Source of the DNA: Arsenophonus sp046530765
GTDB lineage: Bacteria; Pseudomonadota; Gammaproteobacteria; Enterobacterales; Enterobacteriaceae
NCBI GenBank assembly: GCA_046530765.1
Contig: JBHEQS010000001.1
Location: 248,001-312,000 of the forward strand
Direction of reading: 5' to 3'
Length of the DNA: 64,000 bases
Made by a program: the position numbers and the translations under genes. Below are positions 22,153 through 34,442 of this stretch, piece by piece; the first letter of the stretch is position 1; every line of letters begins with the position of its first letter. Below the pieces are notes generated by a model. It saw only the letters and a list, made by a program, of their open reading frames with translations, ran no database searches and had not been told where the DNA came from.

Positions 22153-22705
22153 ATTTAATATCAATGTACTAAATTAAACGATATATTTGTTACTTGGCGT
22201 CACTATTGCTTTTCAAAACTTATAAGTCAAATAATTTTTTAATATTTTAACCTTTTTTAGTTCATTTGCACACTTACTATCAAAATTATTTTATAAAAAA
22301 AATTAATAAAAACATTATATTTTAAATAGAATTACCTAGATAATATGTTATTTTCTGTTTTTTAACAGTATTATATTTTTATAAAAAAGTATAGTAATGT
22401 TTTTATTTGTAATGCAATTAAAGTTTGTATAATATAAAATATTTCAAATAAATTTTTCTTACTAAAACATATATGGAAACATAATATTATAAAATATTTT
22501 TGAAATATGATTAATTAATAGTGATAAATTACTGCCTTTATTAACAATAAAGGAAACCAACTGTTATAAGATTAAACTAAATATATTAACAAATAAAACA
22601 TCTAACTTAGTCAGATAAACTTATATAGTATTTTATTTTAATATTACTTCATAAACTATATTTTATGGTAACATTTAATTATTTCTAATTGCTATATTAT
22701 TAAAA

Positions 22706-22745
22706 TTTAAATACATAAATATTTAAAAATATTTATGTATTTAAA
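22706..22745. repeat. perfect hairpin, 19-bp stem, 2-base loop
   Basis: The arms 22706-22724 and 22727-22745 are exact complements around AA. Confidence 0.9.
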
Positions 22746-22753
22746 AATATTCT

Positions 22754-22797
22754 AAAATATCATTTGTAATTAATTAATTAATTACAAATGATATTTT
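22754..22797. repeat. perfect 44-bp palindrome
   Basis: Two 22-base arms, 22754-22775 and 22776-22797, meet with no spacer. It lies only 8 bases from the preceding hairpin. Confidence 0.92.
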
Positions 22798-25509
22798 TAT
22801 AATAATTGATATTATAATTAAATAAAAGTAATGATGTAATACATCAAGGATAATGATTAAGTTTTACTCGTGTTTTATATAATTTTTATGTTCTGTATAT
22901 TTTGTATAGATGAATTTCTAATTTTATTCTTACAAAGTTATAATTTTTTAGGAAATAATTAATATCAAAGATATCAATAAATTTCAATTATAATAAATGT
23001 AACATGTTGTAATTAATATTTTGAAATCCATTAGTTATAATATCAATCTAGATATTTAACGATTTTATTTATTTTAGTAAATGATATGCAATTTCATTTT
23101 TTTTTGTAAATAAAATTAACTTTTAACAATTAAATTTTTTAACAATAATTTTTGTTTAAATAAATTATTAATTTTCTATCTATAAACATTTTTATAAATG
23201 TTAGAACTTCTGAAATATTATATATAAATTATTTTTATAAAAGTAATTTAAATAGATTGATCTAAATTTATTTCATTAATAGTACAATTAAAATAAAAAC
23301 AATTAAAATAACAAAATTTAAGACTTGTAATTATATAACACTAATTATCAATAAAACAAAAGCTAAAAACCCTTCAATATTTCTATAATAAATTTTTAAT
23401 ATAAATAAAATTATATAAATTTAATTTTAAAAAAAATACCTAAATCTTATTAATATAGATGAATTTTTATATTTAAAATATCAATATTGCATGCAAATAT
23501 AGAATAATTATTTTAATTACGTGCATAAACGCACTATATATTTCGTACAAAATATGTATCTACAAACTTACTATTTCAAAATAAATAATTGTTAATAATC
23601 GACTATTGTGATCAAGTATTATGAAAGAAAAAGAGAAATATAATCTTATTAATAAAAATTAAACATAATAATTCACTAATTACAGATTGTAAAATATAAA
23701 AATATACAACTATAAATTAGTAAAATAATGAATTTAACAAAATATACTATGATTGCTATGAAATTACAATATCAATATACGAAGTATTATATATATTAAT
23801 TACTTTTACACATAATGTGTTGCTGAAGTATTGAACAGAAGTTAAAATATAGAATAGTTGACATAATTATGAATAACTTAGTTGTATATAGATAAATATT
23901 ATTAGATATTCAAAATATTAATTAAAAACACAACATAAAATAATATATATAATTGAATTACGATAATTAAATCTATAATAGATAAAGTAATATAAATATG
24001 TAAATTAAAAAAAATCTTATCATATTACTTACTATCTAAATAAATCTTATTATTAAATTTGAAAAAAAATAAAACATACTAAAAAATTGAATGTAATCAA
24101 ATATACTAAATATCGAAAATTTGCAACTACAAAAGAAACAAGCAAATATTAAAAATCATAAACTGTATGTAAATAGAAATCTAATTCAAGTATGAATATA
24201 AACTAAAACTTATGTATAGTACAAAACACAATAAACTTGAGTTAAGAATTAGACAATTTTAAATATTCTAGGCATCTTTAGCAAATTTATCTACAAGTTA
24301 GTTATGTAGTAACTATAATGTTAGTATAATTTTTTTTAAACAGTAAATCTATGAATTCTACCTATGTAATCAATCATTTAAATAGTTAGCCTAACGAAAT
24401 ATACATCAAAAAGATAATAAATATATAGTTGATATTGAAAATTCTCTATACTTAAATTAGCAATGTACTTAATGATTAGAATTATAAAGAGAATAGTATA
24501 TAACCTTATTCTTAGTATTATATAAATTTTAACAAACTTTAGTAATTATTTATGAAGATGTAATTTATTAAAATATATATTATAAATTCATTAGTTAGTA
24601 AATTAGATAATTAGTTGTATAAATTAAGCTAAAAGTTCTATAATTATCAGAATGATACATTAAAATAAAATATTTGGAAAATAATTAAAGATTAGTGAGC
24701 ATAAAATTTTATATTTTCATTAGCCTAACGTAAACCTTAATAGTATAAAAGAAATAAAATAAGATTAATAATTGATAAGAAGAGTTTATAAAACTATAAA
24801 CATAATAATAGGAATAATAAAACAAAACAAATATCGAGTACCAAAAACATATTATTGATGAATTAAAAGCTAATATGACAGTTTAATTAAATTATTTCTA
24901 GTTAAACAAGCAATTATTTATAACTAAGAATATGTATTTATTGGTCAGAATAATTTTGCGCAATTCTGTGTGAAGCATTGTAAAATATTAACTAACAATA
25001 TAATTAACTTATAATAATAGATGTTATTCATAATTCTTATAATAAATTTAATTAATACAAAATAAATAATAGATAGTTTGTAAATTTATAAACTTTCACG
25101 GTATTCTAAACAAATTGTATATGAATATTTTTAGTCCATATAACGATAAATATTATCTAAGCTGATTATTAATAAATCTCATAGCAACTATAAGTTAATG
25201 TGTCATCTATAACAATTTCACAATCAAGATTTACAATAAAATAAAGTATTATAACATTTATATTTAATAATAAAAATAATCAATGTATAAAGATTAATAA
25301 AAAAGTTTAAAAATATATTTTTTCATTTAATAAAAATTAATTAATTAATGTTGTATTTATCTTAAATGTTTTTTTTGTAAACTAATCTTTCATAATCATA
25401 TTATGATTTTTTTATAGAAATTTAAAAAAATATTCTAAATTAATAATTAAGGTTTAATATTTTATTTAAAATATAAAAATATAATTATTAAATAGTTAGA
25501 ATTAAAAAC

Positions 25510-25557
25510 AGCGCTCATTTTATAAATACAATTAACATATATCTAAGAATGAGCGCT
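25510..25557 (-). terminator. probable rho-independent terminator of csrA
   Basis: AGCGCTCATT and AATGAGCGCT form a 10-bp stem with a GC core, 16 bases past the csrA stop. On the minus strand it is followed by GTTTTT. The loop is long (28 bases). The GC content stands out sharply from the surrounding DNA, suggesting selection. Confidence 0.75.
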
Positions 25558-25572
25558 TTACTAAAATAATAA

Positions 25573-25752
25573 TTATTGTGTTATTTTTTTTTCAGATTGA
25601 ATCCTTTGATAAATTTCTTCGCGATGAACAAAAACTTCCTTTGGTGCATTAACTCCTATGCGCACTTGGTTACCCTTTATACCAAGTACCGTTACTGTTA
25701 CCTCATCTCCTATCATGAGCGTTTCACCAACTCGACGAGTCAGAATAAGCAT
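25573..25752 (-). CDS. csrA: carbon storage regulator (translational regulator)
   Basis: CsrA is a homodimeric RNA-binding protein that blocks or stabilises mRNAs at GGA-containing hairpins. The gene encodes 59 residues beginning MLILTRRVGETLMIGDEVTV, then GIKGNQVRIGVNAPKEVFVH and REEIYQRIQ; E. coli CsrA is 61. RNA-binding residues of the first strand (L4, R6, R7) and the last strand (R44) are present. AAGGAG lies 6 bases before the ATG. It sits between alaS (upstream, 220 bases) and tRNA-Ser, as in E. coli. It is the only regulatory protein gene intact in this window. Confidence 0.98.
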   Translation of the reverse strand: MLILTRRVGETLMIGDEVTVTVLGIKGNQVRIGVNAPKEVFVHREEIYQRIQSEKKITQ

Positions 25753-25972
25753 TCTTTGCTCCTTAAAAATTAAAAAGAGTAAGATCTTTAGGTTCCCCAG
25801 GTATAATCAATCATAAACTGTGAAACATAAAGCAATGATATTCAGCTAAAGTTTTAACCTAAAATAATAGTCATATCACTAATTATGTTTAAAAATATAA
25901 TTTATACTTATATTATTTAAAAATAATTCTTTAAACATTATGTAATTAAGTTACACAATCTTGCTGTTTAGC
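25753..25972 (-). promoter_or_regulatory. csrA leader with GGA motifs
   Basis: Between alaS and csrA the transcript would carry a GGA in CTGGGGAACC (complement of 25791-25800) and a second GGA within the AAGGAG ribosome binding site (25759-25764). E. coli CsrA represses its own mRNA through such sites, one overlapping the ribosome binding site, so autoregulation may persist. TATGAT- and TTATAC-like boxes lie upstream, but I cannot assign the promoter firmly. Confidence 0.45.
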
Positions 25973-28606
25973 TTATGTTAAACGTGAATCAACCCACTTC
26001 TCAACAGAAGCTAAGGCAGAAGGGAGTGCTGTTACATTAGATCCGCCAGCCTGAGCCATGTCTGGACGTCCACCTCCTTTTCCTCCCACCTGTTGTGCAA
26101 TAAATAAAATTAAATCATTCGCCTTTATTTTAGCAGTTAAATCATTTGTTACACCAACAATTAGACTAATTTTTTTATTATGTATAGCATAAAGGACAAT
26201 AATTGCTGATTTTAATTGATTTTTTAAGTTATCAACAATAATCCGAAGTTGTTTAGTGTCTGAGCTATTTAACTTATCAACTAATAAGTTAGTTCCTTTA
26301 ATTTTTTTAACTTGTTGAATTAAAGAAATACTTTTTTGTGCAGCTTGCTGTAATTTTAGTTTATTCAATGACATTTCTAGTAGTTTAATTTTATTTAACG
26401 TCACTTTAATTTTTTCAATTAAAGTATTGTCGCTCACTTTCATTAATTTACTAATTTCTTCCAATATATTAGATTTTTGACAAATATTATCTATAGCTGC
26501 TTGTCCTGTTATTGCTTCAATTCGACGAATTCCAAATGCTGCACCTGATTCAATTATAATGCGGAATAATCCTATATCACCAGTTCGATTTACATGAGTA
26601 CCTCCACATAATTCAATAGAAAAATCAGAAATACTAATAACACGCACATGCGTATCATATTTTTCATGAAAAAGCATTATAGCGCCTTTTTCTTTTGCAG
26701 CTTCTAAATCCATTAATGTAGTTAGAATAATGTTATTTTTGCGAATTTGATAATTAACAATATTTTCAATTTGGCGTATTTCATTATATGTCATTGCAGT
26801 AAAATGAGAAAAATCAAACCGCAAATATTTATCATTTACTAAAGATCCTTTTTGACTAACATGATTTCCTAATACATCTCGCAAAGCTGCGTGCAATAAA
26901 TGTGTAGCTGAGTGATTTGTCGCAATTGAGTTACGACGTTCAATATCAATTCTTGCTTCAACTGAATCATTTACTGATATTGATCCAATAACTACTTTAC
27001 CAATATGACCAATTGATTTAATATATTTCTGTGTATCAAAAACAGAAAATTGACAATGATTATTTCTAATTACTCCTTTATCGCCAACCTGTCCACCTGA
27101 CTCAGCATAAAAAGGAGTCTTATTAAGAATAACAATACCATCTTGATATTTATTTAAAATATTAACATGCTTACCCTGATAAAAAATATCAGTTACTATA
27201 GCTTTCTCATTGTTATTTTCATATCCCAAAAAATCACTATTATTATCTATTTTAATTACCTTATTATAATCAATAGTAAATTTACTAAACTCTCTGCATC
27301 GACATCTCTGTTTCTCCATTGAATCATCAAAACTTAATTCTTCAACTTTTATATTACGCTCTCGACAAATATCAGCAGTTAAATCAAATGGAAAACCATA
27401 AGTGTCATAGAGACGAAATGCAATTTCTCCACTTAAAGTATCTTCTTGCAATTTTGTTAATTCGTTATCTAATAGTTTAATTCCGCGCACTAAAGTATTA
27501 GCAAATTGTTCCTCTTCATTTTTTAATATTTTTTCAATTATTCTTTTTTTATGTTCTAAATTAGTAGCTATATTTCCCATTATCTGAATTAATGGTGAAA
27601 CTAATTTATATAAAAATGCATCCTTAGCCCCCAATATGTTCCCATGACGAACTGCTCGTCGAATAATACGGCGCAATACATATCCACGCCCTTCATTAGA
27701 TGGAATAACGCCATCACTAATAAGAAAAGCACTTGATCTAATGTGATCAGCAATTACTCGTAATGATTTATTATTTAGATCTGATGAATCTATAACTTTA
27801 GCAATAAAAATAATTAATTGACGAAATAAATCAATATCATAATTTGAATTGACACCTTGCAATACAGCTGCAATACGCTCGAGACCCATACCGGTATCAA
27901 CTGATGGTGTTGTAAGAACTTTTAAACTACCATCAGACTGACGGTTAAATTGCATGAAAACAATGTTCCAGATTTCAATATATCGATCACCATCTTCTTC
28001 AGGCGATCCTGGAGGTCCACCAAAAATATGTTCACCATGATCATAAAATATTTCTGTAGAAGTCCCGCAAGGACCAGTATCTCCTATTTGCCAAAAGTTA
28101 TTTGAATCATAGAGAACACCGTTGTTATCACCTATTCTAATAATGTGATCAGTCGGAATACCAATCTCTTGATGCCAAATATTATAAGTTTCATCATCAG
28201 TGTGATAAACTGTAATCCAAAGTCGATCTTTTGATAAATTAAACCACTTTTCACTTGTAAGCAGTTCCCAAGCATATTTAATTGCATTATATTTAAAATA
28301 GTCACCAAAACTGAAGTTACCTAACATTTCAAAAAAAGTGTGGTGTCTTGAAGTGTAGCCAACATTTTCTAAATCATTATGCTTTCCTCCAGCTCGAACG
28401 CAAACTTGAGCGCTTGCAGCTCTACAATAATTTCTTTTTCCAAATCCCAAAAATACATCTTTGAATTGATTCATGCCAGCATTAGTAAATAACAATGTCG
28501 AATCATTATATGGTACCAATGAGCTGCCAGGTACAATTTTATGTTGTTTAGTATGGAAAAAATCGAGAAATACTTTACGAATCTCGTCTGTACTTTTATT
28601 AATCAT
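25973..28606 (-). CDS. alaS: alanyl-tRNA synthetase
   Basis: AlaRS charges tRNA-Ala and edits mischarged Ser or Gly. It is 877 residues (E. coli 876), full length. The catalytic domain shows LVPYNDSTLLFTNAGMNQFK, NDLENVGYTSRHHTFFEMLG, GDTGPCGTSTEIFYDHG and SVDTGMGLERIAA. The editing domain has NHSATHLLHAAL with its HxxxH zinc motif, and ELCGGTHVNRTG with the zinc Cys and His. The C-terminal domain keeps QQVGGKGGGRPDMAQAGG. The ATG at 28606 has AGGAT about 7 bases upstream. E. coli has recA-recX upstream and csrA downstream; here recA and recX are fossils. Confidence 0.99.
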   Translation of the reverse strand: MINKSTDEIRKVFLDFFHTKQHKIVPGSSLVPYNDSTLLFTNAGMNQFKDVFLGFGKRNYCRAASAQVCVRAGGKHNDLENVGYTSRHHTFFEMLGNFSFGDYFKYNAIKYAWELLTSEKWFNLSKDRLWITVYHTDDETYNIWHQEIGIPTDHIIRIGDNNGVLYDSNNFWQIGDTGPCGTSTEIFYDHGEHIFGGPPGSPEEDGDRYIEIWNIVFMQFNRQSDGSLKVLTTPSVDTGMGLERIAAVLQGVNSNYDIDLFRQLIIFIAKVIDSSDLNNKSLRVIADHIRSSAFLISDGVIPSNEGRGYVLRRIIRRAVRHGNILGAKDAFLYKLVSPLIQIMGNIATNLEHKKRIIEKILKNEEEQFANTLVRGIKLLDNELTKLQEDTLSGEIAFRLYDTYGFPFDLTADICRERNIKVEELSFDDSMEKQRCRCREFSKFTIDYNKVIKIDNNSDFLGYENNNEKAIVTDIFYQGKHVNILNKYQDGIVILNKTPFYAESGGQVGDKGVIRNNHCQFSVFDTQKYIKSIGHIGKVVIGSISVNDSVEARIDIERRNSIATNHSATHLLHAALRDVLGNHVSQKGSLVNDKYLRFDFSHFTAMTYNEIRQIENIVNYQIRKNNIILTTLMDLEAAKEKGAIMLFHEKYDTHVRVISISDFSIELCGGTHVNRTGDIGLFRIIIESGAAFGIRRIEAITGQAAIDNICQKSNILEEISKLMKVSDNTLIEKIKVTLNKIKLLEMSLNKLKLQQAAQKSISLIQQVKKIKGTNLLVDKLNSSDTKQLRIIVDNLKNQLKSAIIVLYAIHNKKISLIVGVTNDLTAKIKANDLILFIAQQVGGKGGGRPDMAQAGGSNVTALPSALASVEKWVDSRLT

Positions 28607-28774
28607 AATTATCCTGAGAGCATACTGAATAGATTTTATGTTTCATGCTACATACTTTATCTATTAAACTACAGAAATCCTTAAATTATTTATGATTGTA
28701 CATATGGTGAATATATATTAAATTATGCGTATTAATATTTTATTTAAATGATAGGCTTTATGTGTGAACTTTAA

Positions 28775-29276
28775 ATATATCTTTTCTAACCATTACAGCA
28801 ATCAATCTAGTTATCTAAATACAGAAACGATTTAGTTTTATTAAGTGAAATAATTCTACATTAATACTATTTCATTGTATTATTTGCTTTTATTTATTTT
28901 TCTTTAATACATCTAATGCTATTAAATTTTATATTCATAAAACATTTAAAAATAATTTTCGATAGCGAGATTAGATAATCTTATTATATAATTTCATATA
29001 ATGTAAATTTCGTATAAGTTATAATTATTAGATAAATAAAAAATTAATAAAAATAGTTATATAAATTTATCACAAGTTAACTTAAATCTATGTTTTAATA
29101 TATTGAATTAATACAAATATAATTTACTTTATAAAATAAAGCAAAAATTAATAACATCAATTAATTATAAATAATATTGTAAATTTATAAAATATATTAT
29201 AAAAGTACGTTTCAAATTATAATTTATTTTAACTTATATTAATAACTGATTTCTGACAATTAAAAGACTATATATA
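28775..29276 (-). pseudogene. recX: possible decayed recX
   Basis: E. coli order is recA-recX-alaS. Near 28815-28845 the minus strand reads KTKSFLYLDN, a stop, then ID, resembling the RecX C-terminal segment KVKIQRFLLYRGYLMED with small deletions, about 170 bases before alaS (roughly 140 in E. coli). Nothing else of RecX was readable. The limits are projected from the E. coli length. Support is mostly positional. Confidence 0.35.
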
Positions 29277-29344
29277 TTAAATATATCTAACAGAATTAAC
29301 TCTATAATTATATTTTTATCAAAAAAATTAAAAGTGTACTGTTT

Positions 29345-30411
29345 TTGTTTAGCTATAAAATGTTATATTAACAAATATTATTAGTAATTTTTATATAAAT
29401 AGCATAAATTCTAGGATTTTTTTATAGAAATAATTCTAATTTGCATTTATTGAAATAAATAAATTGATTTGTAAACAACTTCAAATATTTTAGTACATTG
29501 ATAATATAAGAAAATAAAAATATTAAAAGAAGAAAAAATTTTAATATTTCTAATTTTTTATATCAACAAAACACTCTTAAGTATATTATCTAATTACATA
29601 TAGTTATATTTAGATAATAATATATTTTGTCATATCTCAATATATAATTGCTGAAATCATGATTATTATTTGATAAAATAGTTAACATTATAACTAAAAT
29701 ACATTAAAATTGTGACATATAATAAAAATTATAGAAAACTCACCTAATCTATAAAATTTATTTATCATAAAACTTTAGTTTGTAACTATGAAATAATGTA
29801 TTTTTATATATAAAGAAAAGTTTATATTATTTATATTTATTATAAATAAATATTACTAACTATAAAACTGATTAAATTTCTGAACATCAATTAAGTTACA
29901 ATTAATTTACATGTTGTTACTTTTAATTAACGATTTTATGAAATGATTTTTTTTTTAAAATATGTATTCTCCTTAACACATAACAACTACCTTTAATTTA
30001 ATAATATATTAAAATAAATATCAATAAAATTAATAAAAAATTAAATTGCTGGTAAGTACTTAAAAAAAATAATTAGTCAAACTTTTTATTAAGTAATATT
30101 TAAATGTAGAATTATAATATTTATAAAGATATTTATTAGTTGTAATGATTACAAAAATCGCAAAATTTAAATTCTCAACCAATTTTATTACTTTTTTATA
30201 AAAGCACATTTAAATGTTCGTATAATTAATTTATTTTACATATAAGTCAAGTTTTATAATAGTATTAATGTAAATTTAATTATAAATAATCTGTATATCA
30301 ATTATAAGATTGATCTTATATAAATAAAAAAGATAGTTATTCTTAAAATTGAATTAATTACTGTATAAATACAGTAATTAATTCACAAGATTAATAATTT
30401 TTTGTATTTAT
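29345..30411 (-). pseudogene. recA: decayed recombinase A gene
   Basis: RecA mediates homologous recombination and SOS induction. The ghost starts where E. coli spacing predicts (about 30411). Codons 10-37 can be followed without an indel: QF*E*LSFLFI*DQSY stands against QFGKGSIMRLGEDRSM, with many stops. DIQIIYN, a stop, then IYI stands against DVETISTGSLS. CKIN*LYEH stands against GRIVEIYGP near 30220. A five-codon in-frame deletion removes most of the Walker A P-loop, and then EFKFCDFCN stands against EGKTCAFID near 30165. The C-terminal half was not read; its limit is projected from the family length. Confidence 0.82.
30351..30384. repeat. perfect hairpin, 15-bp stem, formed inside recA fossil
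   Basis: GAATTAATTACTGTA and its exact complement flank TAAA. By register it occupies what were recA codons 10-21, which are not palindromic in E. coli. Confidence 0.9.
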
Positions 30412-30858
30412 TATTCCAATACATCACTTGAAGATTTTTTCAGTACAGTATTTTTTTTGTAAAATTTTCAATTATTAGATTTTATTTTAACCTTTACACT
30501 AAGTATGAAAATATAATGTCAATATTTAGATTGACATAGATATATTATAGTAAAAATATTTTATTATTCAATCATATTTAATTTCGATTTTATTAAGACA
30601 AACAAACTACTTTTATGTAAAATCTCAATAAATTTATTCTAGTGCTACATATAAATATCAAGAGAAAATTTATGAATATTGATTATTTTTTAGTTAATTT
30701 AAATATAGATTGCTAAAAATATGTATTTATTTATTGAGATTAATTAATTATATTAATTTTAGATTTATATTTATAGTAGTTGTGTTGCGTCCAACATTTA
30801 TTTATTTTCTAAATTTAAATTGTCTAATAATATTTTAAAAAAATAAGATGATTAACTT

Positions 30859-30897
30859 AAAATTATAAGCACATATTAAAATTATAAGCACATATTA
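30859..30897. repeat. tandem duplication, 19-bp unit
   Basis: Two perfect adjacent copies are built around TTATAAGCACATATTAAAA, period 19. It looks like a recent slippage-type duplication in non-coding DNA. Confidence 0.85.
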
Positions 30898-33800
30898 ATT
30901 ATTAATATTAATAATTTATGTTATTTTTTTGTTTTTACTTATATTTAAATATGTTATAAATTATGAAATAATAAATAAATTAACAATTAAATTAAATAAT
31001 TTGTTTTGTCATAAAAATTACTATTAAAATCATATAATGAAATGTTTTTATTTTTTTTAAGCACTTAAATTTTAAGTATTATAATAACTACAATATTCAT
31101 AACATAAAATGTTTGTGTATTAAATTTTAATATTCTGATACCTGAATGATTTTTTAAATAATTTTTAAATAAAAAAACTATAAATAAACAAATGTAATTT
31201 TTTATAGTAAGTTTATAAAAACATTTTATATAAAATATTTATTTTTTAAGTAAATGTTGTACAAAAAAACTAATTTTTTACTTATAATTTAAATATTTGA
31301 ATTTATTAAAAATTATGTTATTATTTTTTTGTAAAAAAATGCTAATATACTTAATTTCATGCCTAATATATATAACTAGATGTAAAAGTTATAATACTTG
31401 AAGTTAAATCATTATTTTTTTTAAAAGATATTATTATAATATTAAATACAATAAGTAAATTTTCTTCATGTAGTTTATTATCAAATCAGATATAATCTTT
31501 TCATAATTTATTAAAGAAATCATAATTTAGTTTGGATTAATCTATATTTAATCCTCATATTAAACGCGCGAAAAAATAAACATAAAAACTTTATTTTTGA
31601 TATTCAATTCTTTAATATAATCTCGTTTGAGAAAATTTAAAATTTTATGACTATTATAATTAGAGTTTTATATAAAAATCTATTTAGATAATTTAATTTT
31701 TTGAATCACTTCTTGTTTGAGTTGTTAACTTAAATAACAGATCGATGTGTTTTAATATCTATTGTATAAACTACTTTAGTTATAACATATTATCGTGCTA
31801 TTTTTATTCCTTATTTCTTTATCTTTAATCTTTAGAAAAATTATATACATCACAAATAAATAGAAATAAAATTTATTGATCAGATATATTGCTTAATTAT
31901 TTAGAAGATAATAAATAATTAACACTTTTTGAAGTTAATATTAACTTCAATTTTTTATATAATTTATGTTAATTAACATAAATTTAATAAATAATTTTGT
32001 TATACTTATAATTAATAAAATTAGTTAAAGAAAGTATTTCTACATAAAATAATATTTATTAATAAGTATAAATTAAAAATAATTAGATACTAAAAAAAGA
32101 TATAAAGATCAATATTATTGTAATTAATAATTATAAAATTACTATAAAACTTTTTAAAAGTTACAATATTTTTATATTTAATACTAAAAATTTTAAAAAA
32201 ATAACATATTTTAAAAAAAATACTATCTATAAAAAGTAATTTTTATTTTTAGGTTAGGATAGTAATAGTATTTATTAAATAAATTATCGTAATTTTACGC
32301 AAAACATAACTAAACTTTACACAATTAAGTTTTTTAAATAAATTTAAATTTATTTAAAAAATAAGATATAGACAGACTGTTTAGTTATTTAAAATATGTT
32401 AAATTTATTAATATATTTGCAATCTTTTGATGAATATAAAATATTATATTAATTTTCTATAAAATATAGATAAACGTATCACAATACTTAAAATTGTTAA
32501 ATTAACATTACATATATAATTTTTTTTTAAATTCTAATTACTCTATCATTTATTAATGATAAATTATAGAGTAATTACTAATAGCTATATTTTATAAAAA
32601 CAAAAATACTGCATAGTTTTAAATATTTATTATTGCATTTATATATACATATCTATTATTTTTTTTATTATATATATAAATCTTAGCAACTAGATTCATT
32701 CTGTTTAAAAAACATAATATAATGCGACCATATTAATTAAAATAACAATAAAATAATTGTAGTTGAATATAAGTTTATTCATTGAGCGCTGAAATACATT
32801 GTCATCTTTTTAATATTTGTTATATGTTTAGCGAAATATAGAACTATCTATCACTTAGGTTTTTAACAATTATTTAATTATATTTATTCGCAATAATAAT
32901 ATTATCTTTATAAAATTCAATTAATTTCATTAAATTATCTTTAATATCTACTTTAGTATTTAAAAGCAACCTTATTCTTTACTAATACAGAATATTTTGT
33001 ATTACCTAATAACTACTTAGCAATAAAATTAAATATATGATTAGATGTTTTTGAATTTCTCACAATTATTAAGAGTATATCAATTATTTTTTTTGCAACT
33101 TATCTAAAAATATAAAAAATGAAACTACAATATTATATTTTTCACATTTTATTATGTAATTATTTTTACTGTATACATAATTTATATAATATTTAATTTA
33201 ATAACATATAATAGTATTTTTTTTATTGATGGTTATCAATTAGATTTAATCTATACATAATCGATATATTTAGTAAATTGATTAAAGAGACTTTTCTGAT
33301 ATAAGAAATATGTTTAAATAAGTATTAAATAATAAGTTTTTTATAAATTTTTATTTTTTTTAAAATTACTTTTTTTCTAGTTTTGCTATATAATAATTTA
33401 TTTAAATTATTAATTATGTTCGTTATAATGTAAAAATCAATAATTTTATTCTTCTACTTATTTAATAGTTTTAATTTTAAAATAAACATATAATTGTTAT
33501 AAATTAATTTATATTTCAAATAAATACTTCTATAAGTAAGTTATTTATATATAGATAATCTATTTTATGGTAATAATATAATTTCATGTATCAATCTTGT
33601 TATAATTTTTAGCTATCTTTTAATTAATAAAATGTTTAAGTTTAATTACTTCAAGATTTATTTAAATTTCTTCTAATTTTGTTTTGGCGGCCAGAAATTA
33701 TCATAAAATATTTTTATTTGCTATCTTTAAATAGTTATTAAACTTTTACTCAGTACGTAAAATTTTTACTATTTCTCTAGTGAGAGTGACATAGATTATT

Positions 33801-34385
33801 TTAACAAGATAGATATTTACTTGATTTATATAGTTAATTTTTACTATTATTTTATTTTATTTTAATTATTTAGTTAGAATTTATACTTAATTATATAAAA
33901 ATACTTGCATTAAAAATAGAAATAAGATTTTACTTAAACATAATATATCTTATTTTTAAATATTAATTGTAAAATTTTTAAACCATATTTATTATAGTAT
34001 GTATAATTTATTATATAATATACTTATCTTATCTTTTATATCTTATATTATGCTTATTTATTGCAAATTTTTATATAAGTAACTTTACTTGTTTTTGTGA
34101 ATTATATATAATTTTATATAAATTTGCAATTTCACAACAAAAATAATAAATTATGTATGTGATGAATAATTCGTAACTACAAAAAATTACTTTATATACT
34201 ATAAGTATAACTATAAATAAAAATAAGCACTATTGTTTTGAAAACTATAATCATAAAATAAATAAATTTTTACAAATCATGTATACAGTTAAATTTTAGA
34301 AAATTATTATTTTAATTATAATATAATTTGTATTTTATTATTAAGAAATTGATTATATAAAGACGAAATTTTTAACAAGAAGTTT

Positions 34386-34442
34386 AAGACCACTATCTTA
34401 CAAATATAATTATAAAAATTATATTTGTAAGATAGTGGTCTT
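34386..34442. repeat. perfect hairpin, 26-bp stem, 5-base loop
   Basis: The arms 34386-34411 and 34417-34442 are exact complements, with GC-containing outer part AAGACCACTATC, loop ATAAA, then TTG. It is terminator-like in shape, but no gene lies within 2 kb on either side. Confidence 0.93.

Larger units (their letters stand above)
22153..25509. other. 3.36-kb AT-rich desert between tRNA-Ser and csrA
   Basis: In E. coli only a few hundred bases separate serV from csrA, so this gap is larger than synteny predicts and probably held additional genes in the ancestor. I recognised none. Two strong adjacent palindromes lie at 22706 and 22754. The promoter of the tRNA unit must lie just above 22152, but I cannot pick it out reliably. 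Confidence 0.7.

Noticed and set aside
30351..30384. LexA (SOS) box candidate CTGTATAAATACAG near recA
   Set aside because: The spacer is 6 bases instead of 8, and register analysis places it inside former recA codons 10-21, not upstream of the start. It is a chance or mutation-made palindrome.
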